The position numbers were made by a program, and so were the translations under genes. The notes under the pieces were generated by a model that did no database searches, was not told the origin of the DNA, and saw only the letters and a program-made list of their open reading frames with translations. DNA of 64,000 bases, taken from positions 113,223-177,222 of the forward strand of contig NZ_REFV01000008.1 in the NCBI RefSeq assembly GCF_003688895.1. The letters are read 5' to 3'. This stretch comes from Dokdonia sinensis. Lineage in GTDB: Bacteria > Bacteroidota > Bacteroidia > Flavobacteriales > Flavobacteriaceae. Shown piece after piece: positions 17,656-27,204 of this stretch (its first letter is position 1; each line of letters starts with the position of its first letter).

Positions 17656-17859
17656 TTAGGATAATATTGATTTTCTTAAATAGAGTTCCATCTCATAGCG
17701 GTTCTTGAGAATCAACTGATTAAGGAGTATTTGATCTTTATATGATTCCACTTTCTCTTCAAGAGTTACCCTTTTCACCTTCTTTTCTGACTTTGAAGAC
17801 CCTGAAGCTCCGTCTTGGGAGGGAACTTTTAAAAATAATGAAGTAATATAATTGATCAT
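17656..17859 (-). CDS. Possible small protein, unknown
   Basis: 67 residues from the ATG at 17859; an upstream ATG at 17907 gives 83. It has a short hydrophobic start, then a charged helix-forming second half (L-E-E-K-V-E-S-Y-K-D-Q to the end). It lies alone in an 855-bp gap (17469-18323) that otherwise holds only a palindrome and terminator at its left end and the aspS promoter at its right end. Between 17930 and 18280 the sequence is very AT-rich and I see no gene in it. It could be a real orphan gene or chance. Confidence 0.4.
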   Translation of the reverse strand: MINYITSLFLKVPSQDGASGSSKSEKKVKRVTLEEKVESYKDQILLNQLILKNRYEMELYLRKSILS

Positions 17860-18290
17860 GTTCAAAAGATTTAGAGTTGTGGCTTTGGACGTATCGATGC
17901 GCAACACCTAACAAGAATCTGAACTTTTTTTATCAAAATAAGTAAGAAAAATCATACACTTAAATTTTTTTTAGATTTGATAAAATTGATAAATATCTGA
18001 CAAATAAACAATTACACTGCCTTGTAAATTAATTATTGTATTAGAGGATACCTACATAAATTATTGCTATTACAAATGTAATGTGTTATTTAAAAATGAT
18101 AATAGCATAATACTTATCTTCATAAGGTCTTTTTCCTAAGGGTATACCTACGAATTTAAGCATCTTTCAGAACACAATCTTAACAAATTAAAAGCTAAAA
18201 TTGACCAGTACAAGGGATAGCTTTTAACTGAACTTTCAATCTTGTATAATAATATTTAAACAATCTATTTACACTGCCAAACCATCTTCA

Positions 18291-18298
18291 TATTTTTG
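18291..18298 (+). promoter_or_regulatory. Candidate -7 box of aspS
   Basis: TATTTTTG matches the Bacteroidota -7 consensus TAnnTTTG and lies 25 bp before the aspS ATG. No clear -33 TTTG is seen at the expected distance. Confidence 0.4.
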
Positions 18299-18323
18299 TA
18301 ATCGACAAATAGATAAAGTAGAG

Positions 18324-20078
18324 ATGTACAGAACGCACAACAATGGAGCTCTAAGAAGCTCAGATATAGGAACAGAAGTCACACTTTCGGGTTGGGTACA
18401 AAAGTCCCGTGACAAGGGCTTTATGATTTGGGTAGACCTCAGGGATCGATATGGAATTACGCAACTCATTTTTGATGAAGAACGCACTCCTGAAGCAATG
18501 ATGGAACAAGCAAGGACACTAGGTCGCGAGTTTGTCGTTCAAGTAACTGGAAAGGTTATAGATAGAAGCTCTAAAAACCCTAATTTGCCTACAGGTGATA
18601 TTGAGATTTTAGTTTCTGAACTTACCGTTTTAAACACAGCAAAAACACCACCTTTTACCATCGAAGATGAGACAGACGGTGGCGAGGATCTACGAATGAA
18701 ATATCGCTACCTCGACATACGTCGTAATCCTGTGAAAAACAGCTTGATATTTCGTCATAAAGTAACGATGGAAGTACGTAAGTACCTTTCTAATGCAGAT
18801 TTTATTGAGGTTGAGACACCTTATCTTATCAAGTCCACTCCCGAGGGTGCAAGAGATTTTGTAGTTCCTTCTCGTATGAATGCAGGGCAGTTTTATGCAT
18901 TGCCACAATCTCCACAAACATTTAAGCAATTGCTTATGGTAGGCGGAATGGATAAATACTTTCAGATTGTTAAATGTTTCCGAGACGAAGACCTCAGAGC
19001 AGATAGGCAACCAGAGTTCACGCAAATAGATTGCGAGATGGCTTTTGTCACTCAAGAAGATATCTTAAATCGATTTGAAGGATTGACTCGTCATTTACTC
19101 AAAGAAGTAAATGGTGTTGAGATAGGTGATTTCCCAAGAATGACATATGATGATGCGATGCGCAAGTATGGAAATGATAAGCCCGATATCCGTTTTGGGA
19201 TGGAGTTTGGAGAGCTTAACGAAGTTGTCCAGCACAAGGACTTCGGTGTTTTCAACAATGCAGAGCTAGTCGTAGGAATCGCAGTTCCTGGAGGAAGCAG
19301 CTACACCAGAAAAGAAATAGATAAGCTTATCGATTGGGTAAAGCGTCCGCAAGTGGGTGCGCTTGGTATGGTATATTGTCGTGTGAATCAAGATGGAACA
19401 TTTAAATCTTCGGTAGATAAATTTTACGATCAAGAGGACCTTGCAAAATGGGCAGAAGCGACTAACGCAAAACCAGGAGACCTCATCTGTGTACTCTCTG
19501 GAGTGCCAAATAAAGTACGCGCACAACTAAGCGCACTTCGTATGGAACTTGCAGAAAGACTTGGCTTACGTGATCCTAAGGTGTTTGCTCCGCTATGGAT
19601 AATTGATTTCCCGCTTCTAGAATTAGATGAGGAAACAGGTCACTACCACGCTATGCACCATCCATTTACTTCTCCTAAACCAGGACAAATAGAATTACTA
19701 AGTACAGACCCTGGAGCTGTAAAAGCTAATGCTTATGACCTTGTCCTTAACGGAAACGAAATAGGTGGAGGTTCTATTAGAATACACGACAAAGAAACGC
19801 AGGCATTAATGTTTGATTATCTCGGGTTTACTCCAGAAGAGGCTCAAGCGCAATTTGGATTCCTGATGGATGCCTTCCAATACGGAGCACCGCCACACGG
19901 TGGTCTCGCTTTTGGACTAGATAGGCTAGTCGCTATATTGGGAGGTCAAGAAACGATAAGAGATTTCATTGCGTTCCCTAAAAATAATAGTGGGCGTGAT
20001 GTGATGATAGATGCACCTGCTCCAGTAGATCCAGAGCAACTCAAGGAATTGAGTCTCGCTCTAAATATTCAAGAATAA
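18324..20078 (+). CDS. aspS: Aspartyl-tRNA synthetase
   Basis: 584 residues, the bacterial length. It has an N-terminal OB-fold anticodon-binding domain ([22 protein letters not shown]), class II motif 2 ([21 protein letters not shown]), the bacterial GAD insertion domain around 290-420, and motif 3 ([15 protein letters not shown]) close to the C-terminus. It charges tRNA-Asp with aspartate in the cytoplasm. It has its own promoter candidate and terminator, so it is probably monocistronic. Confidence 0.97.
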   Translation: MYRTHNNGALRSSDIGTEVTLSGWVQKSRDKGFMIWVDLRDRYGITQLIFDEERTPEAMMEQARTLGREFVVQVTGKVIDRSSKNPNLPTGDIEILVSELTVLNTAKTPPFTIEDETDGGEDLRMKYRYLDIRRNPVKNSLIFRHKVTMEVRKYLSNADFIEVETPYLIKSTPEGARDFVVPSRMNAGQFYALPQSPQTFKQLLMVGGMDKYFQIVKCFRDEDLRADRQPEFTQIDCEMAFVTQEDILNRFEGLTRHLLKEVNGVEIGDFPRMTYDDAMRKYGNDKPDIRFGMEFGELNEVVQHKDFGVFNNAELVVGIAVPGGSSYTRKEIDKLIDWVKRPQVGALGMVYCRVNQDGTFKSSVDKFYDQEDLAKWAEATNAKPGDLICVLSGVPNKVRAQLSALRMELAERLGLRDPKVFAPLWIIDFPLLELDEETGHYHAMHHPFTSPKPGQIELLSTDPGAVKANAYDLVLNGNEIGGGSIRIHDKETQALMFDYLGFTPEEAQAQFGFLMDAFQYGAPPHGGLAFGLDRLVAILGGQETIRDFIAFPKNNSGRDVMIDAPAPVDPEQLKELSLALNIQE

Positions 20079-20084
20079 AAATGG

Positions 20085-20112
20085 AGACCTTTTAATTAGC
20101 ATTAAAAGGTCT
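20085..20112 (+). terminator. aspS terminator
   Basis: 12-bp stem AGACCTTTTAAT / ATTAAAAGGTCT with loop TAGC, followed by TTTTATTT. It ends 11 bp before the next start codon. Confidence 0.8.
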
Positions 20113-20123
20113 TTTTATTTGCA

Positions 20124-20675
20124 ATGAAAAAAAAGAAAGTCATAAAAATAGTAGGGTGGTTTGCGCTATCCAGTCTGGTAATCACACTAAGTGTTATTGG
20201 ATACATCTATTATTTTACCAAATACAAGTTCATACCTTCAGAAAATGTTTTTACAGAAAGTGTAGCCTATATTGACCGGGCCACAGCACTAGGCGACCCC
20301 AACTTTAGAGCCTGTGATGAAGAACATATTTATGACTACTACAATCCACAACGGGCTACATATAGCAAAGGCAAGAATGGACTACGTGATTTTATAATGT
20401 CTCATTATGAAAATAGAGCCTATACGGACTCTGGTTATCTAAATATTCGATTTGTGGTAAATTGCAATGGTGAAGCTGGTCGATACGTGATACACGAGAA
20501 CAATTTAAACCTTGAACCTATAGTATTTTCTGAGGATTTAGTTAATCAACTCTACGATATAACAACGCAGCTAAAAAGATGGAACCCGAATGTGATACGC
20601 GAGGAAAAAAGAGATAGTTATATGTATATATCCTATAGAATAGAAAATGGTGAGATTACAGAAATACTTCCTTAG
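20124..20675 (+). CDS. Membrane-anchored hypothetical protein
   Basis: 183 residues with a lysine-rich start and one membrane helix (about 10-31); the rest is probably periplasmic. The C-terminal half (L-N-I-R-F-V-V-N-C-N-G-E-A-G-R-Y, then a helix and a W-N-P turn) is reminiscent of the TonB C-terminal fold, but the match is weak. It overlaps the next gene by 29 nt, so the three genes 20124-21733 form one operon. No function is assigned. Confidence 0.65.
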   Translation: MKKKKVIKIVGWFALSSLVITLSVIGYIYYFTKYKFIPSENVFTESVAYIDRATALGDPNFRACDEEHIYDYYNPQRATYSKGKNGLRDFIMSHYENRAYTDSGYLNIRFVVNCNGEAGRYVIHENNLNLEPIVFSEDLVNQLYDITTQLKRWNPNVIREEKRDSYMYISYRIENGEITEILP

Positions 20676-21456
20676 CGTCCTTCTGGCGACGGTTCTTACG
20701 GGTTGTGCCACGAAAGAAGAAAAAGTCCAAGATGCCTCAGATTTCGGTTTTCACTTTTATCAGGGTAAGCCACAGCATATGAATGCCTTCGCCTATGCTC
20801 TAGAACTTGACAGCACTAAGGCCGAAAACTGGCGCGAACTCTCCGTAACGTACCTCAAAAGAGGTATTCCCCATAAGTGGAAGGACTATTATGATAAAGC
20901 TGTGCTACACGATGCGGAGACTTGGCAGCCCTGGAGAGGCTACTTATACCTTTGGTTTTATCGAGATTACGAAAAAGCCATAGCAGACTTTAACGCAAGT
21001 GACACGCTCACACCAAATTTCATAGACGCTCCTCAAGGACATAGTGTAGATTACTGGAGAGGCATTGCTTACTTAGGATTGAAAGATTATAAAAATTCTA
21101 TAGCATACTTTGACAAACATATTCTTAAAGAAACTACAGAAACAGGAGAAGATTGGGTAGAACTTGAAGCATTTTTATATCGAGGCATTGCGCATATTGA
21201 AAACAATGACCCTGAGAGAGCCCTTACAGATTTTAATAAACTCATTCATTATGCAAATAATGAAACTGCAGACGGATATTTTTATAAGGCTAAAGTTCTC
21301 AAGTCGTTAGACAGTATTCCCCAAGCTCAAGAAAATGTTGAAATAGCCATAGAAAAATTCAACAAAGGATATTTTAACAATAGACCTTATGTAGAAACTT
21401 TGTATCAAATATACCTTGAGGACCTTACAACATTAAGAGATGAGCTCAAAAAGTAA
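20647..21456 (+). CDS. TPR-repeat lipoprotein
   Basis: 269 residues with a lipoprotein signal (LTGC, Cys19). Several tetratricopeptide-like units follow: A-L-E-L-D-S-T-K-A-E-N-W, Y-E-K-A-I-A-D-F-N, Y-K-N-S-I-A-Y-F-D-K and P-E-R-A-L-T-D-F-N-K-L-I. It is likely a periplasmic protein-protein interaction scaffold. Both neighbours overlap it (29 nt upstream, 17 nt downstream), which implies coupled translation. Confidence 0.75.
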   Translation: MVRLQKYFLSVLLATVLTGCATKEEKVQDASDFGFHFYQGKPQHMNAFAYALELDSTKAENWRELSVTYLKRGIPHKWKDYYDKAVLHDAETWQPWRGYLYLWFYRDYEKAIADFNASDTLTPNFIDAPQGHSVDYWRGIAYLGLKDYKNSIAYFDKHILKETTETGEDWVELEAFLYRGIAHIENNDPERALTDFNKLIHYANNETADGYFYKAKVLKSLDSIPQAQENVEIAIEKFNKGYFNNRPYVETLYQIYLEDLTTLRDELKK

Positions 21457-21733
21457 GAACTTAGTAATCAGAAAAATAAGACGTTACTCTCTAGTCATTA
21501 TTTTTTTCGTTGTAGTCGTACTAGCGATTTACGGAGTACGATTAACCAACTCAACAGATCCAGAAACATTAGTGAGAGGACACCGCTTTGTAGGCGCAGC
21601 GGTTGTCGGGCTCTTTTTTGTGTGGATGCCTACATTTATTTACCACCGCTGGAAAGGGAGAGATCTTAAAGATTATATGCTCACCGAAGAGAACATACTG
21701 AAGATGAAAGACTTCAACGATCGCAAGAAATAA
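21440..21733 (+). CDS. Small two-helix membrane protein
   Basis: 97 residues, with two hydrophobic segments (about 18-31 and 50-66) flanked by basic residues and a charged C-terminal tail. It overlaps the TPR gene by 17 nt. It resembles small conserved flavobacterial membrane proteins of unknown role. Confidence 0.7.
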   Translation: MSSKSKNLVIRKIRRYSLVIIFFVVVVLAIYGVRLTNSTDPETLVRGHRFVGAAVVGLFFVWMPTFIYHRWKGRDLKDYMLTEENILKMKDFNDRKK

Positions 21734-21796
21734 GTAAAACCTAATAGGTTAAAGAAAAATTTACATAAGACAAACCTTACGTAAAGAATAAAAACG

Positions 21797-21804
21797 TAAG
21801 TTTG
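21797..21804 (+). promoter_or_regulatory. Candidate -7 box and inverted repeat of the cold-shock gene
   Basis: TAAGTTTG matches TAnnTTTG, 27 bp before the csp ATG. The right arm of an inverted repeat, CTTACGT (21776-21782) and ACGTAAG (21794-21800), overlaps this box and could be an operator. Confidence 0.4.
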
Positions 21805-21831
21805 CGCTTTATTAATTACTTATTATTTACA

Positions 21832-22023
21832 ATGGAAGGAACAGTTAAATTTTTCAATGAGTCAAAAGGTTATGGTTTTATAACTAACGACGATACTGGT
21901 AAAGACATCTTTGTACACGTTACAGGTCTTAACGGTGAAACTATCAACGAAGGAGACAAAGTTGAGTACGTAGAAGAAGAAGGAAGAAAAGGAATGACGG
22001 CTGCACAAGTACGTGTACTGTAA
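21832..22023 (+). CDS. Cold-shock protein (CspA family)
   Basis: 63 residues from the ATG at 21832 (MEGTVKFFNESKGYGFI); an in-frame upstream ATG would add ten residues unlike the family. The RNA-binding motifs RNP1 (KGYGFI) and RNP2 (DIFVHV) are intact. It is a single-stranded nucleic-acid chaperone, either cold-induced or constitutive. It has its own promoter candidate and terminator. Confidence 0.93.
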   Translation: MEGTVKFFNESKGYGFITNDDTGKDIFVHVTGLNGETINEGDKVEYVEEEGRKGMTAAQVRVL

Positions 22024-22050
22024 TGATATAGATTTTTTTACGATTACAGA

Positions 22051-22071
22051 AAGCTCGCTCATAGCGAGCTT
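22051..22071 (+). terminator. csp terminator
   Basis: 9-bp stem AAGCTCGCT / AGCGAGCTT with a 3-nt loop, followed by a T-run. Confidence 0.85.
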
Positions 22072-22120
22072 TTTTTATGTTGATTCTTATTAACTAAAAG
22101 ATTTGAAATCTTCTTTACTA

Positions 22121-22136
22121 CGCTTTCGCGAAAGCG
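22121..22136. repeat. Palindrome CGCTTTCGCGAAAGCG, copy 7 (intergenic)
   Basis: Perfect copy between the csp terminator and the 3' end of convergent tadA, 21 bp beyond the tadA stop. Confidence 0.95.
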
Positions 22137-22157
22137 TAACACCAAAAAACTTCCCTT

Positions 22158-22607
22158 TTAATTCAAGTTTCTTCTTTCTATGAAGAAACGTTTCATAAGC
22201 TGCTCTGCTTCTGCAGAAAGAATACCTCCTTCAATTTTGGTTTTAGGATGCAATGTTGTCCCCATTACACCGCAACCCCGCTGGTCATCTAAAGCACCAT
22301 AAACGATGCGAGAAATCTGACTCCAATAAAGTGCGCCAGCGCACATCTGGCAAGGCTCTAAGGTCACATACAAGGTACAATCCTTCAGGTATTTCCCTCC
22401 TAAAAAATTTGCTGCACTCGTGATAGCCTGCATTTCTGCGTGCGCTGTCACATCATTGAGTCGCTCGGTGAGATTATGGGCTCTGGCAATTATGGTATTC
22501 TTTATCACAATCACCGCTCCCACAGGAATTTCACCTAACTCAAAAGCAGTTTCGGCCTCTTGAAGTGCTTTTTTCATAAAATAAGTATCATCGTAGGGTT
22601 CAATCAT
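22158..22607 (-). CDS. tadA: tRNA-adenosine deaminase TadA-like
   Basis: 149 residues from the ATG at 22607 (MIEPYDD); a further upstream ATG adds seven residues. It has the zinc-deaminase motifs H56-A-E58 and P85-C86-x-x-C89, plus the TadA-like N-V-T/H-A-E context. It probably converts A34 to inosine in tRNA-Arg; guanine deaminase-like relatives share the fold, so the tRNA role rests on overall similarity. It is divergent from dxs with 51 bp between the starts. Confidence 0.88.
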   Translation of the reverse strand: MIEPYDDTYFMKKALQEAETAFELGEIPVGAVIVIKNTIIARAHNLTERLNDVTAHAEMQAITSAANFLGGKYLKDCTLYVTLEPCQMCAGALYWSQISRIVYGALDDQRGCGVMGTTLHPKTKIEGGILSAEAEQLMKRFFIERRNLN

Positions 22608-22646
22608 TGTAAAGTATTTACAAATCAAAAATACAGAATCAAGACG

Positions 22647-22654
22647 TACCTTTG
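22647..22654 (+). promoter_or_regulatory. Candidate -7 box of dxs, suggesting a leaderless mRNA
   Basis: TACCTTTG matches TAnnTTTG and ends only 4 bp before the dxs ATG at 22659, so transcription would start at or next to the start codon. No good -33 element is visible. Confidence 0.4.
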
Positions 22655-22658
22655 TACT

Positions 22659-24425
22659 ATGTTTACCGGAGTTCTACATACCATCCAATCGCCAGAAGAT
22701 TTAAGAGCCTTATCTCCCAAACAACTGGAACAACTCCCCGCCGAACTACGCCGATTTATCATCGATATAGTTGCGGTAAAGGAAGGACATCTAGGTGCAA
22801 GTCTAGGTGTTATAGAACTTACTATTGCCCTTCATTATATATTTAAAACTCCAGAAGACAGATTAATTTGGGACGTAGGACATCAAGCTTATGGTCACAA
22901 AATCCTTACAGGACGACGTGATTCCTTTGAAACAAATCGCCGTCTAGATGGTCTGAGCGGTTTCCCAAAAAGGAGCGAGAGCAAATACGATGCCTTTGGG
23001 GTTGGACATAGTAGCACGTCTATCTCAGCAGCACTAGGAATGGCACTTTCTGCACAAATAGATGGAAATGATGAAAGACAACATATTGCGGTTATAGGTG
23101 ACGCTTCTATTGCAAGCGGGATGGCCTTTGAAGGACTTAATCACGCGGGAGTGACGGACGCAAACCTGCTTATCATTCTTAATGATAATGCCATAGGAAT
23201 AGACCCGAGTGTAGGAGCTCTAAAAAGATATTTAACAAATGTTAAGGAAGGGACAGCGCGCGAGGAAAATATCTTTGAGGCATTAAACTTTAATTATTTT
23301 GGACCAGTAGACGGGCACGACTTACCAAAACTTCTCGAAATTCTCGCAACCCTAAGAAAGATAAAAGGCCCAAAATTTCTACACGTAATTACAACTAAAG
23401 GAAAAGGACTTGCACAGGCAGAGGCAAATCAAGTGCAGTATCACGCTCCAGGAAAATTTAACGCGACCACTGGGGAACTTAATCCAAAACATAGCGTTAA
23501 CCTACCTCCAAAATATCAAGATGTCTTTGGACACACTATTGTAGAACTTGCGAGAGCTAATCGCAGCATTATTGGCATTACACCTGCTATGCCCACAGGA
23601 TCTTCACTCAAGTATATGATGGAAGAATTTCCGGATAGAGCACTAGATGTAGGAATTGCAGAGCAACACGCAGTAACACTTGCCGCAGGAATGGCGGCCG
23701 AAGATAAAATCGTTTTTTGTAATATATATTCTACTTTTTTACAGCGAGCATATGACCAAATCATACACGATGTCGCACTACAGAATCTTCCCGTAATTTT
23801 CTGTCTGGATCGTGCAGGATTGGTAGGGCAGGACGGGGCGACGCATCACGGGGCCTTTGACCTTGCTTATTTGAACTGTATTCCAAACCTCATCATTTAT
23901 GCTCCTAGCGATGCTATCGGGTTACGTAATATTATGTATACTTCACAACTTGGGCTCAACCATCCTATTGCGATACGCTATCCTAGAGGTCGTGGTCACA
24001 TTCTGGACTGGCAACTTCCTTTTCGTCCTATACCCATAGGAAAAGGAAAATGTATAAAAGCAGGGGGCACGATTGCCATTATCTCTATAGGGACTGTTCT
24101 CCAAAATGCTATTGAAGCCTCGATTGCTTTTGGAGACCAAGTAGGAATATATGATATTGGATTTTTAAAACCTTTAGATACCAATCTTTTAGATGAGATA
24201 TTTGATCATTACGAAGCTATAATAACCATCGAGGATGGAACCATTCTGGGCGGTTTGGGAAGTAGTGTTGGGGATTACGCTTTCGCGAAAGCGTTCAAAG
24301 GAACCATTAAAAAACTAGGCATTCCCGATAAATTTATTGAGCACGGTACAACAGAAGAACTTTATGAGCTCGCAGGCATTTCCAGTAGAGCTATCTCCGA
24401 AAATTTAAAAATTCTACTGCAATAA
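22659..24425 (+). CDS. dxs: 1-deoxy-D-xylulose-5-phosphate synthase
   Basis: 588 residues from the ATG at 22659. The frame is open 99 nt further upstream, but that part overlaps tadA and has no homology. Thiamine-diphosphate motif GDASIASGMAFEGLNHAG and partner ILNDN are intact, as are the transketolase signature EQHAVTLAAGMA and the C-terminal domain. It makes DXP from pyruvate and glyceraldehyde 3-phosphate, the first step of the MEP isoprenoid pathway. It is shorter than the enterobacterial enzyme (about 620), with a shortened N-terminus. A palindrome copy is read as DYAFAKAFKG in the C-terminal domain. Confidence 0.95.
   Translation: MFTGVLHTIQSPEDLRALSPKQLEQLPAELRRFIIDIVAVKEGHLGASLGVIELTIALHYIFKTPEDRLIWDVGHQAYGHKILTGRRDSFETNRRLDGLSGFPKRSESKYDAFGVGHSSTSISAALGMALSAQIDGNDERQHIAVIGDASIASGMAFEGLNHAGVTDANLLIILNDNAIGIDPSVGALKRYLTNVKEGTAREENIFEALNFNYFGPVDGHDLPKLLEILATLRKIKGPKFLHVITTKGKGLAQAEANQVQYHAPGKFNATTGELNPKHSVNLPPKYQDVFGHTIVELARANRSIIGITPAMPTGSSLKYMMEEFPDRALDVGIAEQHAVTLAAGMAAEDKIVFCNIYSTFLQRAYDQIIHDVALQNLPVIFCLDRAGLVGQDGATHHGAFDLAYLNCIPNLIIYAPSDAIGLRNIMYTSQLGLNHPIAIRYPRGRGHILDWQLPFRPIPIGKGKCIKAGGTIAIISIGTVLQNAIEASIAFGDQVGIYDIGFLKPLDTNLLDEIFDHYEAIITIEDGTILGGLGSSVGDYAFAKAFKGTIKKLGIPDKFIEHGTTEELYELAGISSRAISENLKILLQ
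24278..24293. repeat. Palindrome CGCTTTCGCGAAAGCG, copy 8 (in dxs)
   Basis: Perfect copy read as AFAKA in the C-terminal domain of Dxs. Confidence 0.95.
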
Positions 24426-24453
24426 AAAAGGGAAGTCTTTCGACTTCCCTTTT
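24426..24453. terminator. Bidirectional terminator between dxs and the M36 peptidase gene
   Basis: 12-bp stem AAAAGGGAAGTC / GACTTCCCTTTT with loop TTTC. A-runs and T-runs on either side let it serve both convergent genes. Confidence 0.85.
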
Positions 24454-24475
24454 GATTATTTATTAATCGTTATAC

Positions 24476-27112
24476 TTACTCGATGATAAGCTTAGTCGTT
24501 TGTGAAGCGCTAGCTCCATTAATTTCTAAGATATAAATTCCAGTAGATAATCCTTGCGCTTGAACATTTACTGTTCCCTCAAGAGATACTTTCTGGTTAA
24601 ATACCTGACGACCATTAATATCATAAATCGTTACAGAACCTTCTCCCTGAGCTTGAGCGATGCTAATATTAATATCACCGTTAGAAGGATTAGGATAAAC
24701 TTTAAAGATATTTGTATTTACATCTGAAACGCTCAGATTACAATTTATAACGTCAGAAGGTGGTGTGTCAAAAGCTTCAACCTGGTCAGTACGACTAGCC
24801 GAAGATCCTTGAGAAGCACTAAATCCTAAACCTCTTGCTGCAAATAAATCCCAAAGCATACATTTCACAGCGGTTCTATCTTCCTCTGCAATATCCTCAT
24901 TAATGTCTACAGCTGCGATAATCGCATCTCTAGCAGTTACAAACCCAGCACCACAAGGTTGAAGTTTTAAACCGTCCATTACTAATTGTAAGGCAATATT
25001 ATTTCCTCCTGTACCTCTATAGATATCATCATCAAAACCATATTCATCTATTAGTGCCCAAGTCATATCCCACAACATAGTCGCCCAAACGGTTCCTATT
25101 CCGTGAGGCTGAGAGATTTGTGCTGCATTGTTAGTATCTCCATAGGTAAGGTCATTTATTACACGATCTACACTATATGCTGCTGGTCGGATTCCTTGAC
25201 CTGATATAGGCTGCCCTACAGCAAAAGTACCTACTCCTCTTATATCTTCGGCAGTATCACCTTCTTCCATAGTAAAAAGAACTCCAAAAAAGTCTGACCA
25301 ACCTTCTCCCATTTGCTCTGCATTACCCAAACAACCTGTTGTGTTAGGTCCTCCGGCAAGTCTGTTAGAAACTCCATGTCCATACTCGTGAGCAATAATT
25401 CCGTTATCAAAACTTCCATCTTTCTCTGAAGGAAGTGGAGCACTCACGGTTATAACAACATCTTCTCCCTCAGCAAGAGCAGCTAAAAGAGCATCTCCCT
25501 CAGATTGTGAAATCATTCCTGAAGGTATTGTTACCGTTGCGTCATTACCTCCTAAATTAATGACTGGGTTAGCTACGTTGTTTATTACAATTGCGGCAAT
25601 CGCTCCTGCATCTTGCGCTGCTTTAACCTTAATTGTAAAGTTACATTCTCCTCTTTTTACAACGGCAATTTTCCCATCCAGATCTGCAGCATTTGTAAGG
25701 GGATCACAAGCATCATTTTCATCTCCTGTAGTATCATCATCTATAGCTAGAGCGAGTGAACCTGTTAAACCATCAACAGGAAAAGGTTCTCCGAAAGCAG
25801 CACTTGACAACCCATAAACTCCAGCTACAGATTCAGGAGAATCTACAGTCATTGCGGGTACAGATGAGGCATCAAAAATAAACATCTGCAATAATCCAGG
25901 TTGTCCATCTGGGGATGGAAAGAAGTTTGCATTATTTGTAGATGAAGAATCTTGAGCGTCTGCAAAAATGGCATCATTTGCTCCTGCTACTCCTGTGTAA
26001 TTAGTTTGCTGATACGCCCCACCTTCTTCGTCTAGACCGTAGTGATAAAGTATGTCGTGTGTAATATTTACATGATAGAATAGGTTCGTGTTAGAAGCAT
26101 CAGAATACGTATCTGGTGTACCTGTCAAGTCAAGATCAAAATCAAAAATAAGATCATCCCCTCCATCTGAAGGTGTACCACTTGTTCCTCCGTTAGAATC
26201 ATCACCGTAACGGGCAAAGGTATTATTTCCTCTTGTAGCGGTGAACTCTGCTCCTTCTTCACCATTTACATCATGCCACCCAAATGGAGACGCGTCTGCA
26301 TCTTGAGGATTTGTTATAAGTGCACGTTCACCGTGCGAAGGACTTTCTACAGGGAGTGGATAGACGCGGTATTGCTCGCCAGCTAAGGCTGCTGGAGCAA
26401 TTTCATTTCTAAACAAAGAGAAATCACTCTTCTCGTCTGCATGTAAAACTTCACCTTTCTGGTGTACGTGTGCTGAGTTGCTGTCAAATGAGCAACGTAA
26501 TACAAGATCTTTAGTTTCAAGAATTGCTCCTGTGCGAGCGTCTACAACGGTATTATAGAGATAATCCCCAGATGCAGGCAAAAGAGTAATATCCCAAGCT
26601 AGTTGCAATACATCCTCATTAATGTAGTAGACAAGTTTTACTGGCACTTCGTTCATAGCCACTCCACCCTTACTCAAAACGAAATCTGTATTATTAGAAG
26701 ACTCAATAATTTCAAAATTTGGAGATCCTAGTGAAAGTCCAGCTACCATTTTATTTGCAGCAGCAATTGCTCCGAAAGAAGGAGTGCTTCCGTTTACTCT
26801 ACTTGCAATATTCTTTTCAAGATTGTCGCTAGCATAGAATACGACTCCATTTTTAAAGGCGACGTTTACACTTGCATGTCTCACGGGAATACCATTAACT
26901 GTTTGTGCAGCATATACGTGAGTTAGTTTACTCTGTTTAGTATAGACTTCATCAGTAATTCTCAAATCACTAACATCCTCAGCCGAAACATTATACCTAG
27001 ATACATTCTTTTGATAATGAGATGTGATTAATTGTTGATAATCTTGAGCCAGAGTCACACCTGAGATGGCGAGCAATACTAATAAGCTCAGTAGTTTGTA
27101 AAATTTTTGCAT
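24476..27112 (-). CDS. M36-family (fungalysin-like) metallopeptidase with PA domain and T9SS sorting domain
   Basis: 878 residues: signal peptide (about 1-22, ending TLAQ), FTP-type propeptide (about 30-190), M36 catalytic region with zinc motif HEYGH (575-579), a PA domain inserted before it (about 440-530, GECNFTIKVKAAQDAGAIA), and a type A T9SS sorting domain at the C-terminus (V-Y-P-N-P-S, then G-I-Y-I-L-E-I and a final K-L-I-I-E). It is an extracellular or cell-surface protease that would digest protein particles, made as a zymogen. It is monocistronic, ending at the bidirectional terminator. Confidence 0.92.
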   Translation of the reverse strand: MQKFYKLLSLLVLLAISGVTLAQDYQQLITSHYQKNVSRYNVSAEDVSDLRITDEVYTKQSKLTHVYAAQTVNGIPVRHASVNVAFKNGVVFYASDNLEKNIASRVNGSTPSFGAIAAANKMVAGLSLGSPNFEIIESSNNTDFVLSKGGVAMNEVPVKLVYYINEDVLQLAWDITLLPASGDYLYNTVVDARTGAILETKDLVLRCSFDSNSAHVHQKGEVLHADEKSDFSLFRNEIAPAALAGEQYRVYPLPVESPSHGERALITNPQDADASPFGWHDVNGEEGAEFTATRGNNTFARYGDDSNGGTSGTPSDGGDDLIFDFDLDLTGTPDTYSDASNTNLFYHVNITHDILYHYGLDEEGGAYQQTNYTGVAGANDAIFADAQDSSSTNNANFFPSPDGQPGLLQMFIFDASSVPAMTVDSPESVAGVYGLSSAAFGEPFPVDGLTGSLALAIDDDTTGDENDACDPLTNAADLDGKIAVVKRGECNFTIKVKAAQDAGAIAAIVINNVANPVINLGGNDATVTIPSGMISQSEGDALLAALAEGEDVVITVSAPLPSEKDGSFDNGIIAHEYGHGVSNRLAGGPNTTGCLGNAEQMGEGWSDFFGVLFTMEEGDTAEDIRGVGTFAVGQPISGQGIRPAAYSVDRVINDLTYGDTNNAAQISQPHGIGTVWATMLWDMTWALIDEYGFDDDIYRGTGGNNIALQLVMDGLKLQPCGAGFVTARDAIIAAVDINEDIAEEDRTAVKCMLWDLFAARGLGFSASQGSSASRTDQVEAFDTPPSDVINCNLSVSDVNTNIFKVYPNPSNGDINISIAQAQGEGSVTIYDINGRQVFNQKVSLEGTVNVQAQGLSTGIYILEINGASASQTTKLIIE

Positions 27113-27204
27113 TTTTTCTTAGTTTTAATAGGGTTCAAAAAGTATTTAAATTTATGGCAATTATAATGAAAGTACAATGTTTGATTAAAAATTAACAAGG
27201 ACAA

